Source: an uncultured Eggerthella sp. (GTDB lineage Bacteria; Actinomycetota; Coriobacteriia; Coriobacteriales; Eggerthellaceae). From it: a stretch of 64,000 nt of DNA. Of this stretch, positions 8,401 to 16,924 are shown piece after piece. The position numbers and the translations under genes are program-made. The stretch covers positions 1 to 64,000 of the forward strand of contig CAJKUH010000004.1 of the NCBI GenBank assembly GCA_905203045.1, written 5' to 3'. The stretch's first letter is position 1. Every line of letters starts with the position of its first letter. Below the pieces are notes generated by a model. It saw nothing but the letters and a program-made list of their open reading frames with translations. It was not told where the DNA came from and ran no database searches.

Positions 8401-10090
8401 GCTGCTCGAATGCGCGCAGCACTGCATCGTTTAGGAACGTGCCGCCCTGAACGATGACCTTCTTGCCCACTTCGCGGGGGTCGCGGATTTTGATTACCTT
8501 GAACAGGGCGTTCTTGATAACGGAAAGAGCCAGGCCGGCGGCAATGTCGCCTACCGTGGCACCTTCCTTCTGCGCCTGCTTCACGCGGCTGTTCATGAAC
8601 ACCGTGCAGCGACTGCCCAGGTCAACGGGGTTTTCAGCCTTGATGGCACTCTGCGCGAACTCGGAAACGTCCAAGTTCAGGCCCGATGCGAAGCTTTCGA
8701 TGAACGAACCGCAGCCGGAAGAGCATGCCTCGTTCAGCATGATGTGGTCGATAACGCCGTCTTTCACGCGCAGGCACTTCATGTCCTGACCACCGATGTC
8801 CAAGATGAACTCGACGCCGGGAAGCATTTCCTGAGAACCGCGCAGATGCGCTACCGTTTCGATTTCGCCCGAGTCAACGCGCAAGGCTTCCAGCAACAGC
8901 GCTTCGCCGTAACCGGTTACCGTCACATGACCGATGGTCACCTTCGGCTTGCCGGCTTCGTCAACAGGGAGCTGCTTGTACAGTTCGGCCACGGCGCGCT
9001 TAGCGCAGCCCAGAACATCGCCCTTGTTGTTGACGTAGCTACTCCACAGAAGGCTGCCGTCTTCAGCGATAAGCGCGCTCTTGAACGTAGTCGAACCAGC
9101 GTCAATGCCCAGGTAAGCAGAGCCTTCGTAGGTTGCCAGGTCGGTACGGCGCACCTTTTCCTTGTCGTGGCGCTCTTTGAATTCCTTGTAGTCGGCTTCG
9201 TCTTTGAACAGCGGAGGCAGGCGCACCACTTCGCTGCCCTGCACGTCGCCGAGGTTCTCCAAGCGGGATACCACATCAGAGAGCAGCTCGGGCTTGGCCT
9301 CGGAACCCGCCAAGGCGCAGCCGCTGGCCACGAACAGGTGGGCGTTGTCGGGCACGATGATGTGCTCTTCATCGAGTTCAAGCGTTTCATAGAAGCGTTT
9401 GCGCAGTTCAGGAAGGTACTGCAGCGGGCCGCCCAGGAAAGCCACGTGGCCACGGATGGGACGGCCACATGCCAGACCTGAAATGGTCTGGGTAACAACC
9501 GACTGGAAAATGGAAGCCGCGATGTCTTCCTTCTTGGCGCCTTCGTTGAGCAGCGGCTGCACGTCGGTTTTGGCGAACACGCCGCAGCGGCTGGCAATCG
9601 GATACAGCACGGTGTGATGCTGCGCCAGTTCGTTCAGGCCCGTGGCGTCGGTGTCCAAAAGCGCAGCCATCTGGTCGATGAACGCACCGGTACCGCCGGC
9701 GCAGGTGCCGTTCATGCGCTGTTCGATGCCGTTGTCGAAGTAGATGATCTTCGCGTCTTCGCCACCAAGCTCGATAGCAACATCGGTCTTGGGGATGAAA
9801 GTTTCAACGGCGGTTTTGGAAGCGATAACCTCCTGCACGAACTCAATGCCCAGCCACTGGGAAAGCAGCAAGCCACCCGAGCCGGTGATGGCTACGGTAA
9901 CTTCCTTGTCGGGGAACTGGGCGGCCGCTTCGCGCAGCACTTCCAACACCGTTGCACGCACATCGGCATGGTGGCGGCGGTACACGGAGTAGACGATTTG
10001 CTCGTCAGCGTCCAGAACTGCGACTTTTACCGTGGTTGATCCCACGTCTATGCCAAGGTGGAGCTTAGATGCTCCAGCTTCGGTTGCCAT
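5456..10090 (-). CDS. Giant 2-hydroxyacyl-CoA dehydratase activase (two ASKHA domains + DUF2229 + HgdB-like)
   Basis: The predicted 1544-residue cytoplasmic protein belongs to the BcrAD/BadFG/HgdC activase superfamily. Members use ATP to drive an electron from a [4Fe-4S] cluster into radical dehydratases or reductases. Two ASKHA ATPase domains are visible. The first, from about residue 11, has LGIDVGSTTVKV, TCAGGTGAF and SRCGVF; the second, from about residue 330, has LGIDAGSTTFKS, CSSGCGSF and SRCTVF. Both keep the cluster-binding cysteines. A DUF2229-like region rich in Cys (CKACSNHC) starts near residue 650, and the C-terminal third resembles the dehydratase subunit. The ATG at 10090 has GGAG 7 bases upstream. 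The tetR stop lies only 11 bases upstream, so the two are co-transcribed. The substrate is unknown. Confidence 0.88.
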   Translation of the reverse strand: MATEAGASKLHLGIDVGSTTVKVAVLDADEQIVYSVYRRHHADVRATVLEVLREAAAQFPDKEVTVAITGSGGLLLSQWLGIEFVQEVIASKTAVETFIPKTDVAIELGGEDAKIIYFDNGIEQRMNGTCAGGTGAFIDQMAALLDTDATGLNELAQHHTVLYPIASRCGVFAKTDVQPLLNEGAKKEDIAASIFQSVVTQTISGLACGRPIRGHVAFLGGPLQYLPELRKRFYETLELDEEHIIVPDNAHLFVASGCALAGSEAKPELLSDVVSRLENLGDVQGSEVVRLPPLFKDEADYKEFKERHDKEKVRRTDLATYEGSAYLGIDAGSTTFKSALIAEDGSLLWSSYVNNKGDVLGCAKRAVAELYKQLPVDEAGKPKVTIGHVTVTGYGEALLLEALRVDSGEIETVAHLRGSQEMLPGVEFILDIGGQDMKCLRVKDGVIDHIMLNEACSSGCGSFIESFASGLNLDVSEFAQSAIKAENPVDLGSRCTVFMNSRVKQAQKEGATVGDIAAGLALSVIKNALFKVIKIRDPREVGKKVIVQGGTFLNDAVLRAFEQLAETNAVRPDIAGNMGAYGAALLARDRAHAKEAATGTPAHTSMLDLESLLALEPTHRNVRCKACSNHCLLTINDFGKDEKTGKHRRFITGNRCEKGAGLAEEAAKVPNLFEYKTKRMFDHYQPLSKEEATRATVGIPRALNMYENYPFWFTFFTKLGFRVVLSDPSTKKTYEAGIESMPSESVCYPAKLSHGHIMNLLEKDIDFIWMPCAKYERQEDETAGNHFNCPIVMSYSEALKLNVDALNETDIQFLNPFVPYHMKDKLKERLYVELVEKHPELMGAGKAPTKAEIAEAVDAAWAEDEQLHEDIHNKGMETLKWIEDHGVHGIVLAGRPYHGDPEINHAIPELLTSFGLAVFTEDSIAHMGQVERPLRAVDQWMYHTRLYRAAKVVTQRDDLDLIQLNSFGCGLDAITTDQVQEILEGSGKIYTVLKIDEVSNLGAARIRVRSLLAALKDQADERAEQAALEGGCPVCGIDADKLEADVAAREAAIEAKTGKREAEAGAAVAAEIAHEQGGAACCTAEALMHDEHAREAESTAFPKVQFTQEMKDAGYTILCPQMAPIHFDLLVPIFRANGYNLELLPAVDHGAVDAGLKYVNNDICYPSILVTGQIMEAVTSGRYDTDKLAVIITQTGGGCRATNYISLIRKALKAAGLGHIPVISLAFKKLDESNPGFKVTATMLYNAIFALFYGDLLMQCLYRTRPYEIEKGAAEQLFNYWMEKCKRQISEGEKFGRYKKTVRAIVDDFDNLPLQGEGTKPRVGVVGEILVKFHPTANNQVVDVIESEGCEAVVPGLVDFFLFGIAGSIFQQDGVGKSKKGAMGAKAGLAAIAKLRKPMNDALAKSNRFEPPTDIFELASYAEEILSLCNSMGEGWLLTAEMCELIRNGAPNIVCAQPFACLPNHVVGKAVIKELRRRYKGTNIVAVDYDPGASEVNQLNRIKLMISVAKANLAEELKEKQQHSDEQGTKTEFHTEDEVETTRA

Positions 10091-10101
10091 GGTGAATCTC
10101 C

Positions 10102-10794
10102 TCACATTCGAATAGGTTCGCCGGGCTTGATGAAAAGCAGGCGCATGGCGATGAGGGCCATTTCCTCCGAGCTTTCCTTCATGCCGGTTTCAATCCAATG
10201 GGTAATGACGCCTAAGTACGCCGAAGCGTAAAAGGCCAGGTAATAGCTAACAAGCGGGCTAGGATCGTTTCGATACTGCTCGTGGAGCACACTTTGGATA
10301 AGGTGCGTGCACACCGAATCGCGCAGGCGCGGGCCGAAGGCGGCGTCACCGCCGGGGCCAAGCACTGCATGCAGGAACGCGCCCTGTTTACGCAGGTAGT
10401 CGAAGAGTTCAACGAGAAACGGCAGCGGGCGCTTCATAAGGCGCACGGCTACCACATCACGCACATTGAACGTTTCCATCTGCGTTTGGATGTGGGCAAG
10501 GTCGGCCATCACTTCGTCTTCGAAGGTGGCAAGCAGATGTTCCTTGCTGCGGAAATGGTTGTAGAACGTGCCGCGGTTAAGGTCGGCGGCGGAGCACAGG
10601 TCATTTACCGTGATGGCCTCGAAGCCCTTTTCTTCCATAAGGGAAATAAGCGCGCCCCGAAGAGCCTTCTTGCTGCGCGTGATGCGACGATCTTCTGCGC
10701 AGGACGCAGCGGGGCTGACGCCGTCGCCAAAAGACGGCGCAACGATGCCGGCGTTGTCAGTGCAACGCAATTGTGCGCTGGAACCAGCTGGCAC
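10102..10794 (-). CDS. TetR/AcrR-family transcriptional regulator
   Basis: This 230-residue protein has an N-terminal TetR helix-turn-helix (ALISLMEEKGFEAITVNDLC, then RGTFYNHFRSKEHLL, roughly residues 43-92) and a helical C-terminal ligand/dimer domain. It starts at GTG with AGAGG 6 bases upstream, and about 35 residues precede the HTH. It lies directly upstream of, and in one operon with, the giant activase, so it likely controls itself and that gene. A small dyad (ACACAGTGT near 10868) upstream is a possible operator. The inducer is unknown, perhaps a CoA ester; that is inference. Confidence 0.88.
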   Translation of the reverse strand: MPAGSSAQLRCTDNAGIVAPSFGDGVSPAASCAEDRRITRSKKALRGALISLMEEKGFEAITVNDLCSAADLNRGTFYNHFRSKEHLLATFEDEVMADLAHIQTQMETFNVRDVVAVRLMKRPLPFLVELFDYLRKQGAFLHAVLGPGGDAAFGPRLRDSVCTHLIQSVLHEQYRNDPSPLVSYYLAFYASAYLGVITHWIETGMKESSEEMALIAMRLLFIKPGEPIRM

Positions 10795-11094
10795 GATAAC
10801 CTCTTCCCCCTTGTGCGGCCGCCTGCAAGCTCGGGCTACAAGTTAGACAAAGCGACCATTAATGAACACAGTGTGCAAAAACATAGTACCAAGGGGTGTG
10901 GGCAGCGGCAAGAAACGGCTCCGTAACCATGAAGGCGGTGTGGAGATGGGGGGCAAGGGGGCTTATCTGATGCTCGTGCAAAAGCTCAGACGTTGAGCCA
11001 AGGTTGCCGCATCAATGGACAAGCAAGGTGCATGGCCCTAGGAATCTTAGCGACAACGAAGTTCTCCACTCTTGAAGAGCGCCATCACAACGCA
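10795..11094. other. Intergenic region upstream of tetR
   Basis: These 300 bases separate tetR (leading strand of the tetR-activase unit) from the 3' end of the Nudix gene. I see no convincing gene. The part nearest tetR should hold its promoter and operator. The rest shows no strong terminator or repeat. Confidence 0.4.
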
Positions 11095-11490
11095 TCAGTT
11101 CAGCACATCCAGCTTTTCCAATGCCTCAACAGCGTCAATGTCAGCAGGCAGCCAATTTACTGAACGCAAATCCGACTTTCCAAGCCATTTTGCAGCCGAA
11201 TGTTCAAGCAATTCCAAGTGACCATCCACAACCTTGCAAAGAAAGCAGCCCATGGACAGGTGAAACGAGGGATAGTCATACTCAACTTGACAAAGAAAAG
11301 AGTCGACCGAAATGGTAGCTTTCAATTCCTCATGGATTTCTCGAATAAGCGCTTCTTCCGCCGTCTCCCCCTTTTCAACCTTTCCGCCAGGGAATTCCCA
11401 ACCACCCTTGAATTCGCCGTATCCCCTTTGGGTTGCAAACACTTTTTCATCATGAAGAATTGCCGCAGCAACCACGTTTATCATCTTCAC
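11095..11490 (-). CDS. Nudix hydrolase, MutT-like (deoxy)nucleoside triphosphate pyrophosphohydrolase
   Basis: The 131-residue protein has a full Nudix box (GGKVEKGETAEEALIREIHEEL, about residues 38-59), following the GGWEFPGG segment typical of MutT-like enzymes that clear oxidised or abnormal nucleotides. It starts at GTG with GGAGG 6 bases upstream. It is divergent from the PLD-helicase-DUF3427 gene with only about 180 bases between them, and both genes are AT-richer than their surroundings. The pair may act together in nucleic-acid defence or repair, but this is inference from position and composition. Confidence 0.85.
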   Translation of the reverse strand: MKMINVVAAAILHDEKVFATQRGYGEFKGGWEFPGGKVEKGETAEEALIREIHEELKATISVDSFLCQVEYDYPSFHLSMGCFLCKVVDGHLELLEHSAAKWLGKSDLRSVNWLPADIDAVEALEKLDVLN

Positions 11491-11668
11491 GAGTAACCTC
11501 CCAAGACATCAAACCTTGTATTGAGGGCCTTTTACCTGCCGGGCACCGGCTGGATCTGCCGCTCTACGCATTTATAAGCCGAGTCGGGATCGAACACGAT
11601 CAACCGGATAAGATCTCAATAGAACATTCATCTGGGATTTCGATGAAGCACCATTGGAGGGCGCAAAT

Positions 11669-14548
11669 ATGGGAAACATCGAATACAACGCGATTGATTT
11701 TTCCGCCAGCCTTGAATCAAGCTTCATCGACTCTAATAAAAAAGCTGACGACCGCTATGCTCCCAAAATCCTGAGCAACAATGACTCAACCTGCAATGTG
11801 CTTTCTGTCCTCAAAAAGGAATTCGCAAACTGCACCAGTTTTGACTTATCTGTAGCATTTATAACTTCAAGTGGCATTCAGGTACTTGCCGGAATCCTCG
11901 CCGAATTAAGCAGCAAAAACATACCGGGAAGAATCCTAACCTCGACATATCTTTCCTTTAACGAACCTGATGCTCTAAGAAAAATCCTTGAATACCCGAA
12001 TATTGAGGCACGCATCTACCAAGGCAGCCTGCACGCAAAAGGATACTTCTTCGACCAGGACGGAATTTCTACCATAATAATTGGAAGCTCTAACCTCACC
12101 CAGACAGCCTTAACCTGCAATAAAGAATGGAACATCTTATTTCGATCGTTTCCAAACGGAGAAATCCTCCACCAAACAAAAGAAGAGTTTTTAAGGCTAT
12201 GGAACGATGATCTTACGACGCCGATAACTAAAACATGGGTCGACAACTATGAGGTATATCTTGATTGCCTCCCGAAAACATGTAGCCGATATGCACTTGA
12301 GCAAAACCAAAGAGGCTTTGCGATAAAAGATTCCGACACCACATCAAAAATCAGGCCAAACAAAATGCAGTCTCAAGCTCTAGAAGCCTTGAGCGTCTTG
12401 CATAAAAGAAACGAACCGAGAGCTTTACTGGTTTCCGCAACCGGCACGGGAAAAACTTATCTTTCAGCCCTTGAAATCGAAAAGGTGAAACCGAAGAAGG
12501 TTCTTTTCGTTGCCCATAGGCAACGAATTCTCGATGCTTCCCAAAAGAGTTTCAATAATGTACTCGGTGATACCTATACCTACGGTCAATTCATCAACCC
12601 CAAAGAAAGAAGCGCAAGCTGCCTATTCGCAATGGTCGTTTCCCTGTCGGGCCATCTAACGAATTTCTCTCCAGAAGAATTCGATTACATCATCATCGAT
12701 GAAGCACATCGAACAGGAGCGAAGAGCTATCAGAAGATACTTGAGTATTTCAAACCAAAGTTTGTCCTGGGCATGACCGCGACCCCAACACGAACCGACG
12801 GATACAATGTCTACGAATTGTTCAATCACGTGATTGCATATCGAATTACTCTGCAAGACGCGCTCGAAAACGAGATGCTCGTCCCCTTCCACTACTACGG
12901 TATTGCCGACCTAAATATTGATGACAAAGAGGCAGATGACTTCTCTGCTTTTTCACAGCTCACTTCCGAAGCACGCGTCGGCCATATAACAAGAAAAATT
13001 GAAGAATACTCGGTGCGCAAGAAAGACCGTAAAGGTTTGATTTTCTGCAGTCGAAACGAAGAGGCAAAAACGCTATCGACTATGTTCAATGAAAAGGGAT
13101 ACAAAACCCTTTCAATCAGCGGAGAATCAACCGATGCCGAACGAGATGAGGCAATTCGAAAAATTGAAGCGGGAGAAATCGAATACATCTTCTCCGTCGA
13201 TATCTTCAACGAAGGAATCGACATTCCGTCCATTAATCAAATCATCATGCTCAGAAAAACCGAGTCCGCAATTGTGTTTGTACAACAATTAGGACGAGGG
13301 CTAAGGAAAGACCCATCCAAAGATTACACGCTGGTCCTTGATTTTATTGGTAATTATCAGCAAAACTACCTCATCCCCATCGCACTTACTGGTGATAGAA
13401 CATATAACAAAGACAACCTTAGAAAGGTTGTCAAGGAAGGCAGCTCCGTCATTCCTGGATGCTCTACCGTTTCCTTTGACCGCATTGCCGAGAAGCGTAT
13501 TTTCTCAGCCCTTGAGGAAGGAAAATTCAGCTCTGCAAAATTGATTCGCTCTGAATACGAAGATTTGCGTCAACTTCTTGGCAGAATTCCGTACCTCACC
13601 GATTTCGATACGAACGAGTCAATCGATCCTATGCTTATCATCAATAAATACGACTCTTACCCGGCCTTTTTGATGAAATACGAAGATGATTGCCCATTCG
13701 CCTTCGACAAAGAAGAACTCGAATTCCTGAAGTTTATTTCAGTCAAAATGGCCAACGGAAAAAGAGTTGCAGATCTTGAGATACTTCGGCGACTGGTCGA
13801 AACTGCAGCACCAACCGAACTACCCAAAGCGAACAATAAACGATGTGCCCTCGAAAACCGATCAGTGACAAGAATGCTGACCGGGATTTACCCGAAAAAA
13901 GGAAAGCAGCTTGTATCGGAAAACGACGGCATCTCAACGCTAAGCGTTCAGTTTGCTCGTGCTCTCCAGGACAGCTGGTTTAAAGCCTGCGTTCTGGATG
14001 CCATCAACTTCGGCATCAGCCGTGCGCAAAAGAGCTATTCAGATACTTACAAAGACACAAGTTTCGTCTTAAACATGAAGTACACACGCGAAGAAGTCTG
14101 TCGCTTCCTGAATTGGTCAAAGGAGCCTAACTGCCAAAACATTGGCGGATACTTTCACGACAAGGAAACCAACACCTTTCCTGTATTCGTCAATTACGAA
14201 AAAGAACCCGATATCAGCATTACAACCCAATACCAAGACCGCTTTATAAATGACAGGGAAATCATCTGCATTTCCAAGAGCAAAAGGACCCTTTCCTCAC
14301 CTGAGATAATCAGCTTAAGCAATGCCGAGAATAACGGGATGCGCTGCTTCTTGTTCTTGCGGAAAAATAAAAACGATAGAGACAACGGAACAGAATTCTA
14401 CTTCCTAGGGGAAATGCACCCCTCAGGCGAGTTCAAACAGATCAAGATGGCAGATGGAAAAACGAATGCTGTCGAGATCTATTACGATTTGGAAAACCCA
14501 GTAAGACCTGATCTTTACGACTACTTCTTGAGCAGTTTTGAGGAATAG
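11669..14548 (+). CDS. PLD-like nuclease / SF2 helicase / DUF3427 protein
   Basis: The 959-residue soluble protein has three parts. An N-terminal phospholipase-D-like domain (about 35-165) carries HAKGYFF at 122-128 and GSSNLTQ at 139. A superfamily 2 helicase core (about 230-560) has Walker A ATGTGKT, DEAH at 344-347, TATPTR at 370 and motif VI QQLGRGLRK. The C-terminal region (about 560-959) corresponds to DUF3427. It probably cleaves or remodels DNA or RNA in an ATP-dependent way; such fusions occur in defence islands. The frame opens at a TTG at 11654, but the ATG at 11669 has GGAGG 8 bases upstream and is preferred. Composition is clearly AT-richer than the core genes, suggesting horizontal transfer. 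Confidence 0.85.
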   Translation: MGNIEYNAIDFSASLESSFIDSNKKADDRYAPKILSNNDSTCNVLSVLKKEFANCTSFDLSVAFITSSGIQVLAGILAELSSKNIPGRILTSTYLSFNEPDALRKILEYPNIEARIYQGSLHAKGYFFDQDGISTIIIGSSNLTQTALTCNKEWNILFRSFPNGEILHQTKEEFLRLWNDDLTTPITKTWVDNYEVYLDCLPKTCSRYALEQNQRGFAIKDSDTTSKIRPNKMQSQALEALSVLHKRNEPRALLVSATGTGKTYLSALEIEKVKPKKVLFVAHRQRILDASQKSFNNVLGDTYTYGQFINPKERSASCLFAMVVSLSGHLTNFSPEEFDYIIIDEAHRTGAKSYQKILEYFKPKFVLGMTATPTRTDGYNVYELFNHVIAYRITLQDALENEMLVPFHYYGIADLNIDDKEADDFSAFSQLTSEARVGHITRKIEEYSVRKKDRKGLIFCSRNEEAKTLSTMFNEKGYKTLSISGESTDAERDEAIRKIEAGEIEYIFSVDIFNEGIDIPSINQIIMLRKTESAIVFVQQLGRGLRKDPSKDYTLVLDFIGNYQQNYLIPIALTGDRTYNKDNLRKVVKEGSSVIPGCSTVSFDRIAEKRIFSALEEGKFSSAKLIRSEYEDLRQLLGRIPYLTDFDTNESIDPMLIINKYDSYPAFLMKYEDDCPFAFDKEELEFLKFISVKMANGKRVADLEILRRLVETAAPTELPKANNKRCALENRSVTRMLTGIYPKKGKQLVSENDGISTLSVQFARALQDSWFKACVLDAINFGISRAQKSYSDTYKDTSFVLNMKYTREEVCRFLNWSKEPNCQNIGGYFHDKETNTFPVFVNYEKEPDISITTQYQDRFINDREIICISKSKRTLSSPEIISLSNAENNGMRCFLFLRKNKNDRDNGTEFYFLGEMHPSGEFKQIKMADGKTNAVEIYYDLENPVRPDLYDYFLSSFEE

Positions 14549-14613
14549 TTGGACGAGATCTGTTCTTGCTGCACTGCAAATGGCACACCGCACCCCCCAG
14601 ATTCCTAACCTAA

Positions 14614-14629
14614 TTCTTAACGTTAAGAA
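14614..14629. repeat. Perfect 16-bp palindrome
   Basis: TTCTTAACGTTAAGAA is a perfect palindrome with no loop. It lies between the helicase gene and the toxin-antitoxin operon, about 125 bases before the antitoxin start. It is not GC-rich and has no T run, so it looks more like an operator than a terminator. Confidence 0.5.
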
Positions 14630-14708
14630 AGAACCAGATAAAGGCATTCATCACCGGCTTTCGGCAGGTATGCCGACGATGAAAACAGAACCATTTCACT
14701 GGCTACGT

Positions 14709-14728
14709 GATACCATAATCATGGTATC
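14709..14728 (+). promoter_or_regulatory. Operator/promoter of the toxin-antitoxin operon
   Basis: GATACCAT and ATGGTATC form a perfect 8-bp inverted repeat around AATC. The repeat spans a CATAAT -10-like sequence 24 bases before the antitoxin ATG. Autorepression by the antitoxin through such a site is the rule for Phd/YefM systems. Confidence 0.7.
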
Positions 14729-14752
14729 TTCAACCAAACGTGGAGGTTAGCC

Positions 14753-15022
14753 ATGCCAGTATGCGTGCCAATGAAAGAATTAAAAAACACCGCCGACTTC
14801 ACGAAGCTTGTCGAGAATTCCGATTCGCCTGTCGTCGTAACGAAAAATGGATGCGAAGCATTCGTGGCACTTTCGACCAGCGCCTATGAAGCATTGAAAA
14901 TAGATGCAGCACGCTTGCGACTCTATCAGTCTATTGACCGGGCCGAAGCAGACATTGCAGCAGGCAGAACGATTGAAGCCCACGTCGCCATCGACGATAT
15001 CCGTTCACGTTATGGCCTATAG
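14753..15022 (+). CDS. Phd/YefM-family antitoxin
   Basis: This 89-residue protein has the Phd/YefM pattern: an N-terminal DNA-binding part (MKELKNTADFTKLVENSDSP, then VVVTKNGCEAFVALS), and a C-terminal helical tail that would wrap the toxin. GGAGG lies 5 bases before the ATG. It overlaps the toxin gene by 11 bases, implying translational coupling, and the inverted repeat at 14709-14728 is the probable autoregulatory operator. It should neutralise the adjacent ribosome-dependent RNase or gyrase-directed toxin. Confidence 0.85.
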   Translation: MPVCVPMKELKNTADFTKLVENSDSPVVVTKNGCEAFVALSTSAYEALKIDAARLRLYQSIDRAEADIAAGRTIEAHVAIDDIRSRYGL

Positions 15023-15317
15023 CGTTCACATTACAGCAGAAGCACGTGCTGACCAGGAATCCATTGTCGGCTACCTGATGAATGATCTCGGGAATCAGAA
15101 AGCTGCTAAGCATTTCATTGACGAGCTCGAAAAGACCATCTCGGCACTCGAAGAAACTCCTAACGCATTTCCCTTTTCCCAAGAGCCTCGCCTAAGGTTC
15201 CTCGGATACCAAAAAGCATTGCTCATGAATTACATTCTGCTTTTCCGTACTGAGAAGCAAAGCGTTTATATTATTCGAATATTCCATCAAAGCCAGGATT
15301 ACGCAAAGCTGGTTTAA
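15012..15317 (+). CDS. RelE/ParE-superfamily toxin
   Basis: The 101-residue protein starts MAYSVHITAEARAD and has the RelE/ParE fold pattern: an N-terminal strand, two helices (DQESIVGYLMNDLGNQ and AAKHFIDELEKTISALEE), then a beta-sheet ending in VYIIRIFHQSQDY. The C-terminal IIRIFHQSQDY segment resembles ParE and RelE active-site strands. The frame is open to 14904, but the ATG at 15012 inside the antitoxin 3' end is the standard overlap. Whether it acts as an mRNA interferase (RelE) or gyrase poison (ParE) cannot be read from the sequence. Confidence 0.83.
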   Translation: MAYSVHITAEARADQESIVGYLMNDLGNQKAAKHFIDELEKTISALEETPNAFPFSQEPRLRFLGYQKALLMNYILLFRTEKQSVYIIRIFHQSQDYAKLV

Positions 15318-15425
15318 TGAGACCCTCGTGCTCGCTCAAAGCAACCGCCTGTCGGTTCGTGACGGGTTCGGCGCCTCGCACATCTACAATAAGTCGATTT
15401 CAAATTCTGCACTGAAAGGCTTTTG

Positions 15426-16790
15426 ATGAGCGAAGAAACCAGACCATCCACTGCCCATGGCACCCTGCCAGCCGTCTATGACGCGCGCACGCTGGGCAAA
15501 CCGCGTATGTTCGTGTTGGGCATCCAGCATATGTTCGCCATGTTCGGCGCCACTATCTTGGTGCCCGTCCTCACCGGGCTTTCTGTCAGCGTCACGCTCC
15601 TGTTCGCAGGCCTGGGCACGTTGCTGTTCCACTTCCTTTCGCAAGGGAAAGTGCCTGCCTTCCTGGGTTCATCGTTTGCTTTCATCGCCGGATACGCCGC
15701 CATCGCCCCTAACGGCGAAGCGGAACTGCTCCCCTATGCCTGCCTGGGCGTTGCGTGCGCAGGCCTTTTATACCTGGTGCTCTCTGCCCTGTTCCGCGCA
15801 TTCGGACCTGCCCGCGTTATGAGGTTCTTCCCGCCCGTGGTAACCGGCCCCATCGTAATCTGCATCGGGCTTATCCTGGCAAGTTCCGCAATCTCGAACT
15901 GTTCCACCAACTGGGCCGTTGCCCTTATTGCCATCGCAACCATCGTGGTATGCAACATCTGGGGCAAGGGCATGCTGCGCATCATCCCCATTCTTATGGG
16001 CGTGGTGGTAAGCTACGCCGCCGCAACCGCCATGGGCGAAGTTGATTTTTCTGGCGTGGCTGATGCCGCGTGGATCGGACTCCCCGTAGTATGGGACAAC
16101 ACGGTGTTCCACCTGTTCGGCACCGAATTCGACACCGGCCTTGCCATCACCGCCATCATCACTATCATGCCGCTGGCCTTCGCCACCACCATCGAGCACA
16201 TCGGCGACATTTCCGCCATCAGCTCTACGTGCGAGCGCAACTACATCGCCAACCCTGGCTTGCACCGCACGCTGCTGGGCGACGGCCTTGCCACCATCCT
16301 GGCGTCGCTCTTCGGCGCGCCAGCCAACACCACCTACGGCGAAAACACCGGCGTTCTGGCACTGACTCGTGTATTCGACCCGCGCGTGGTGCGCATTGCC
16401 GCCTGCTGCGCTATCGTCCTTTCCTTCTGCCCCAAATTCGCTGCCCTGATCGGTGCCATGCCTTCCTGCGTTATCGGCGGCGTGTCGCTGGTGCTCTACG
16501 GCATGATTTCGGCCGTAGGCGTTCGCAATTTGGTTGAAAATCAAGTCGACTTCACGAAAAGCCGCAACGTATTGGTAGCTGCCATCGTCTTGGTGCTTTC
16601 CATCGGCATTGCCTACAGCGCTGCCGGTGCCATCACCTTCGAGGTGGCGGGCATCGTTATCTCGCTTTCTGGCCTTGCCATCGGATCCCTTGCCGGCATT
16701 GGGCTGAATGCCATCCTGCCCGGCAAAGACTACATTTTTGATGAGAGCGTTTTGGAGGAAACCCCAAGCGGCCCCGAAACAGCCAAGTAA
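15426..16790 (+). CDS. Uracil/xanthine permease (NCS2 family)
   Basis: This 454-residue integral membrane protein of the NCS2 nucleobase:cation symporter family has about 12-14 hydrophobic segments. The family landmarks are GIQHMFAMFGATILVP near residue 35, a central TTIEHIGDISAIS segment, and GDGLATILASLFGAPANTTYGENTG, which holds the substrate-binding loop. The TTIEH and NTTYGENTG sequences favour uracil (UraA/PyrP) over xanthine. The ATG at 15426 has AAAGG 7 bases upstream. It is a single-gene unit ending at the hairpin at 16866-16924. No PyrR-type leader is evident in the 105 bases upstream. Confidence 0.9.
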   Translation: MSEETRPSTAHGTLPAVYDARTLGKPRMFVLGIQHMFAMFGATILVPVLTGLSVSVTLLFAGLGTLLFHFLSQGKVPAFLGSSFAFIAGYAAIAPNGEAELLPYACLGVACAGLLYLVLSALFRAFGPARVMRFFPPVVTGPIVICIGLILASSAISNCSTNWAVALIAIATIVVCNIWGKGMLRIIPILMGVVVSYAAATAMGEVDFSGVADAAWIGLPVVWDNTVFHLFGTEFDTGLAITAIITIMPLAFATTIEHIGDISAISSTCERNYIANPGLHRTLLGDGLATILASLFGAPANTTYGENTGVLALTRVFDPRVVRIAACCAIVLSFCPKFAALIGAMPSCVIGGVSLVLYGMISAVGVRNLVENQVDFTKSRNVLVAAIVLVLSIGIAYSAAGAITFEVAGIVISLSGLAIGSLAGIGLNAILPGKDYIFDESVLEETPSGPETAK

Positions 16791-16865
16791 AAATCACGAG
16801 AATTGCGGCAGCATGGCACAACTGCCATAAAAAGCCCCATCTGCCGCACAAAGCCCCAGCTTTGC

Positions 16866-16924
16866 CGACCATCGCAACGATGCTAAGCCTATCGGGCAAG
16901 CTCTTTGCGATGGTCGTTTCCTTT
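16866..16924 (+). terminator. Hairpin with T-rich tail after the permease gene
   Basis: CGACCATCGCAA at 16866-16877 pairs perfectly with TTGCGATGGTCG at 16905-16916 and is followed by TTTCCTTTT. The 27-base loop is long, so this is a terminator candidate for the permease; an attenuator role for the downstream DUF711 gene is possible. Confidence 0.5.

Noticed and set aside
10282..10926. Open frame antisense to tetR and its upstream region
   Set aside because: No SD, no domain, and it overlaps the well-supported TetR gene.
11560..11610. GTTCGATCCCGACTCGG-like sequence resembling a tRNA T-arm
   Set aside because: The expected T-stem does not pair, no acceptor or anticodon arm can be placed, and the piece instead forms a small GATCG/CGATC dyad.
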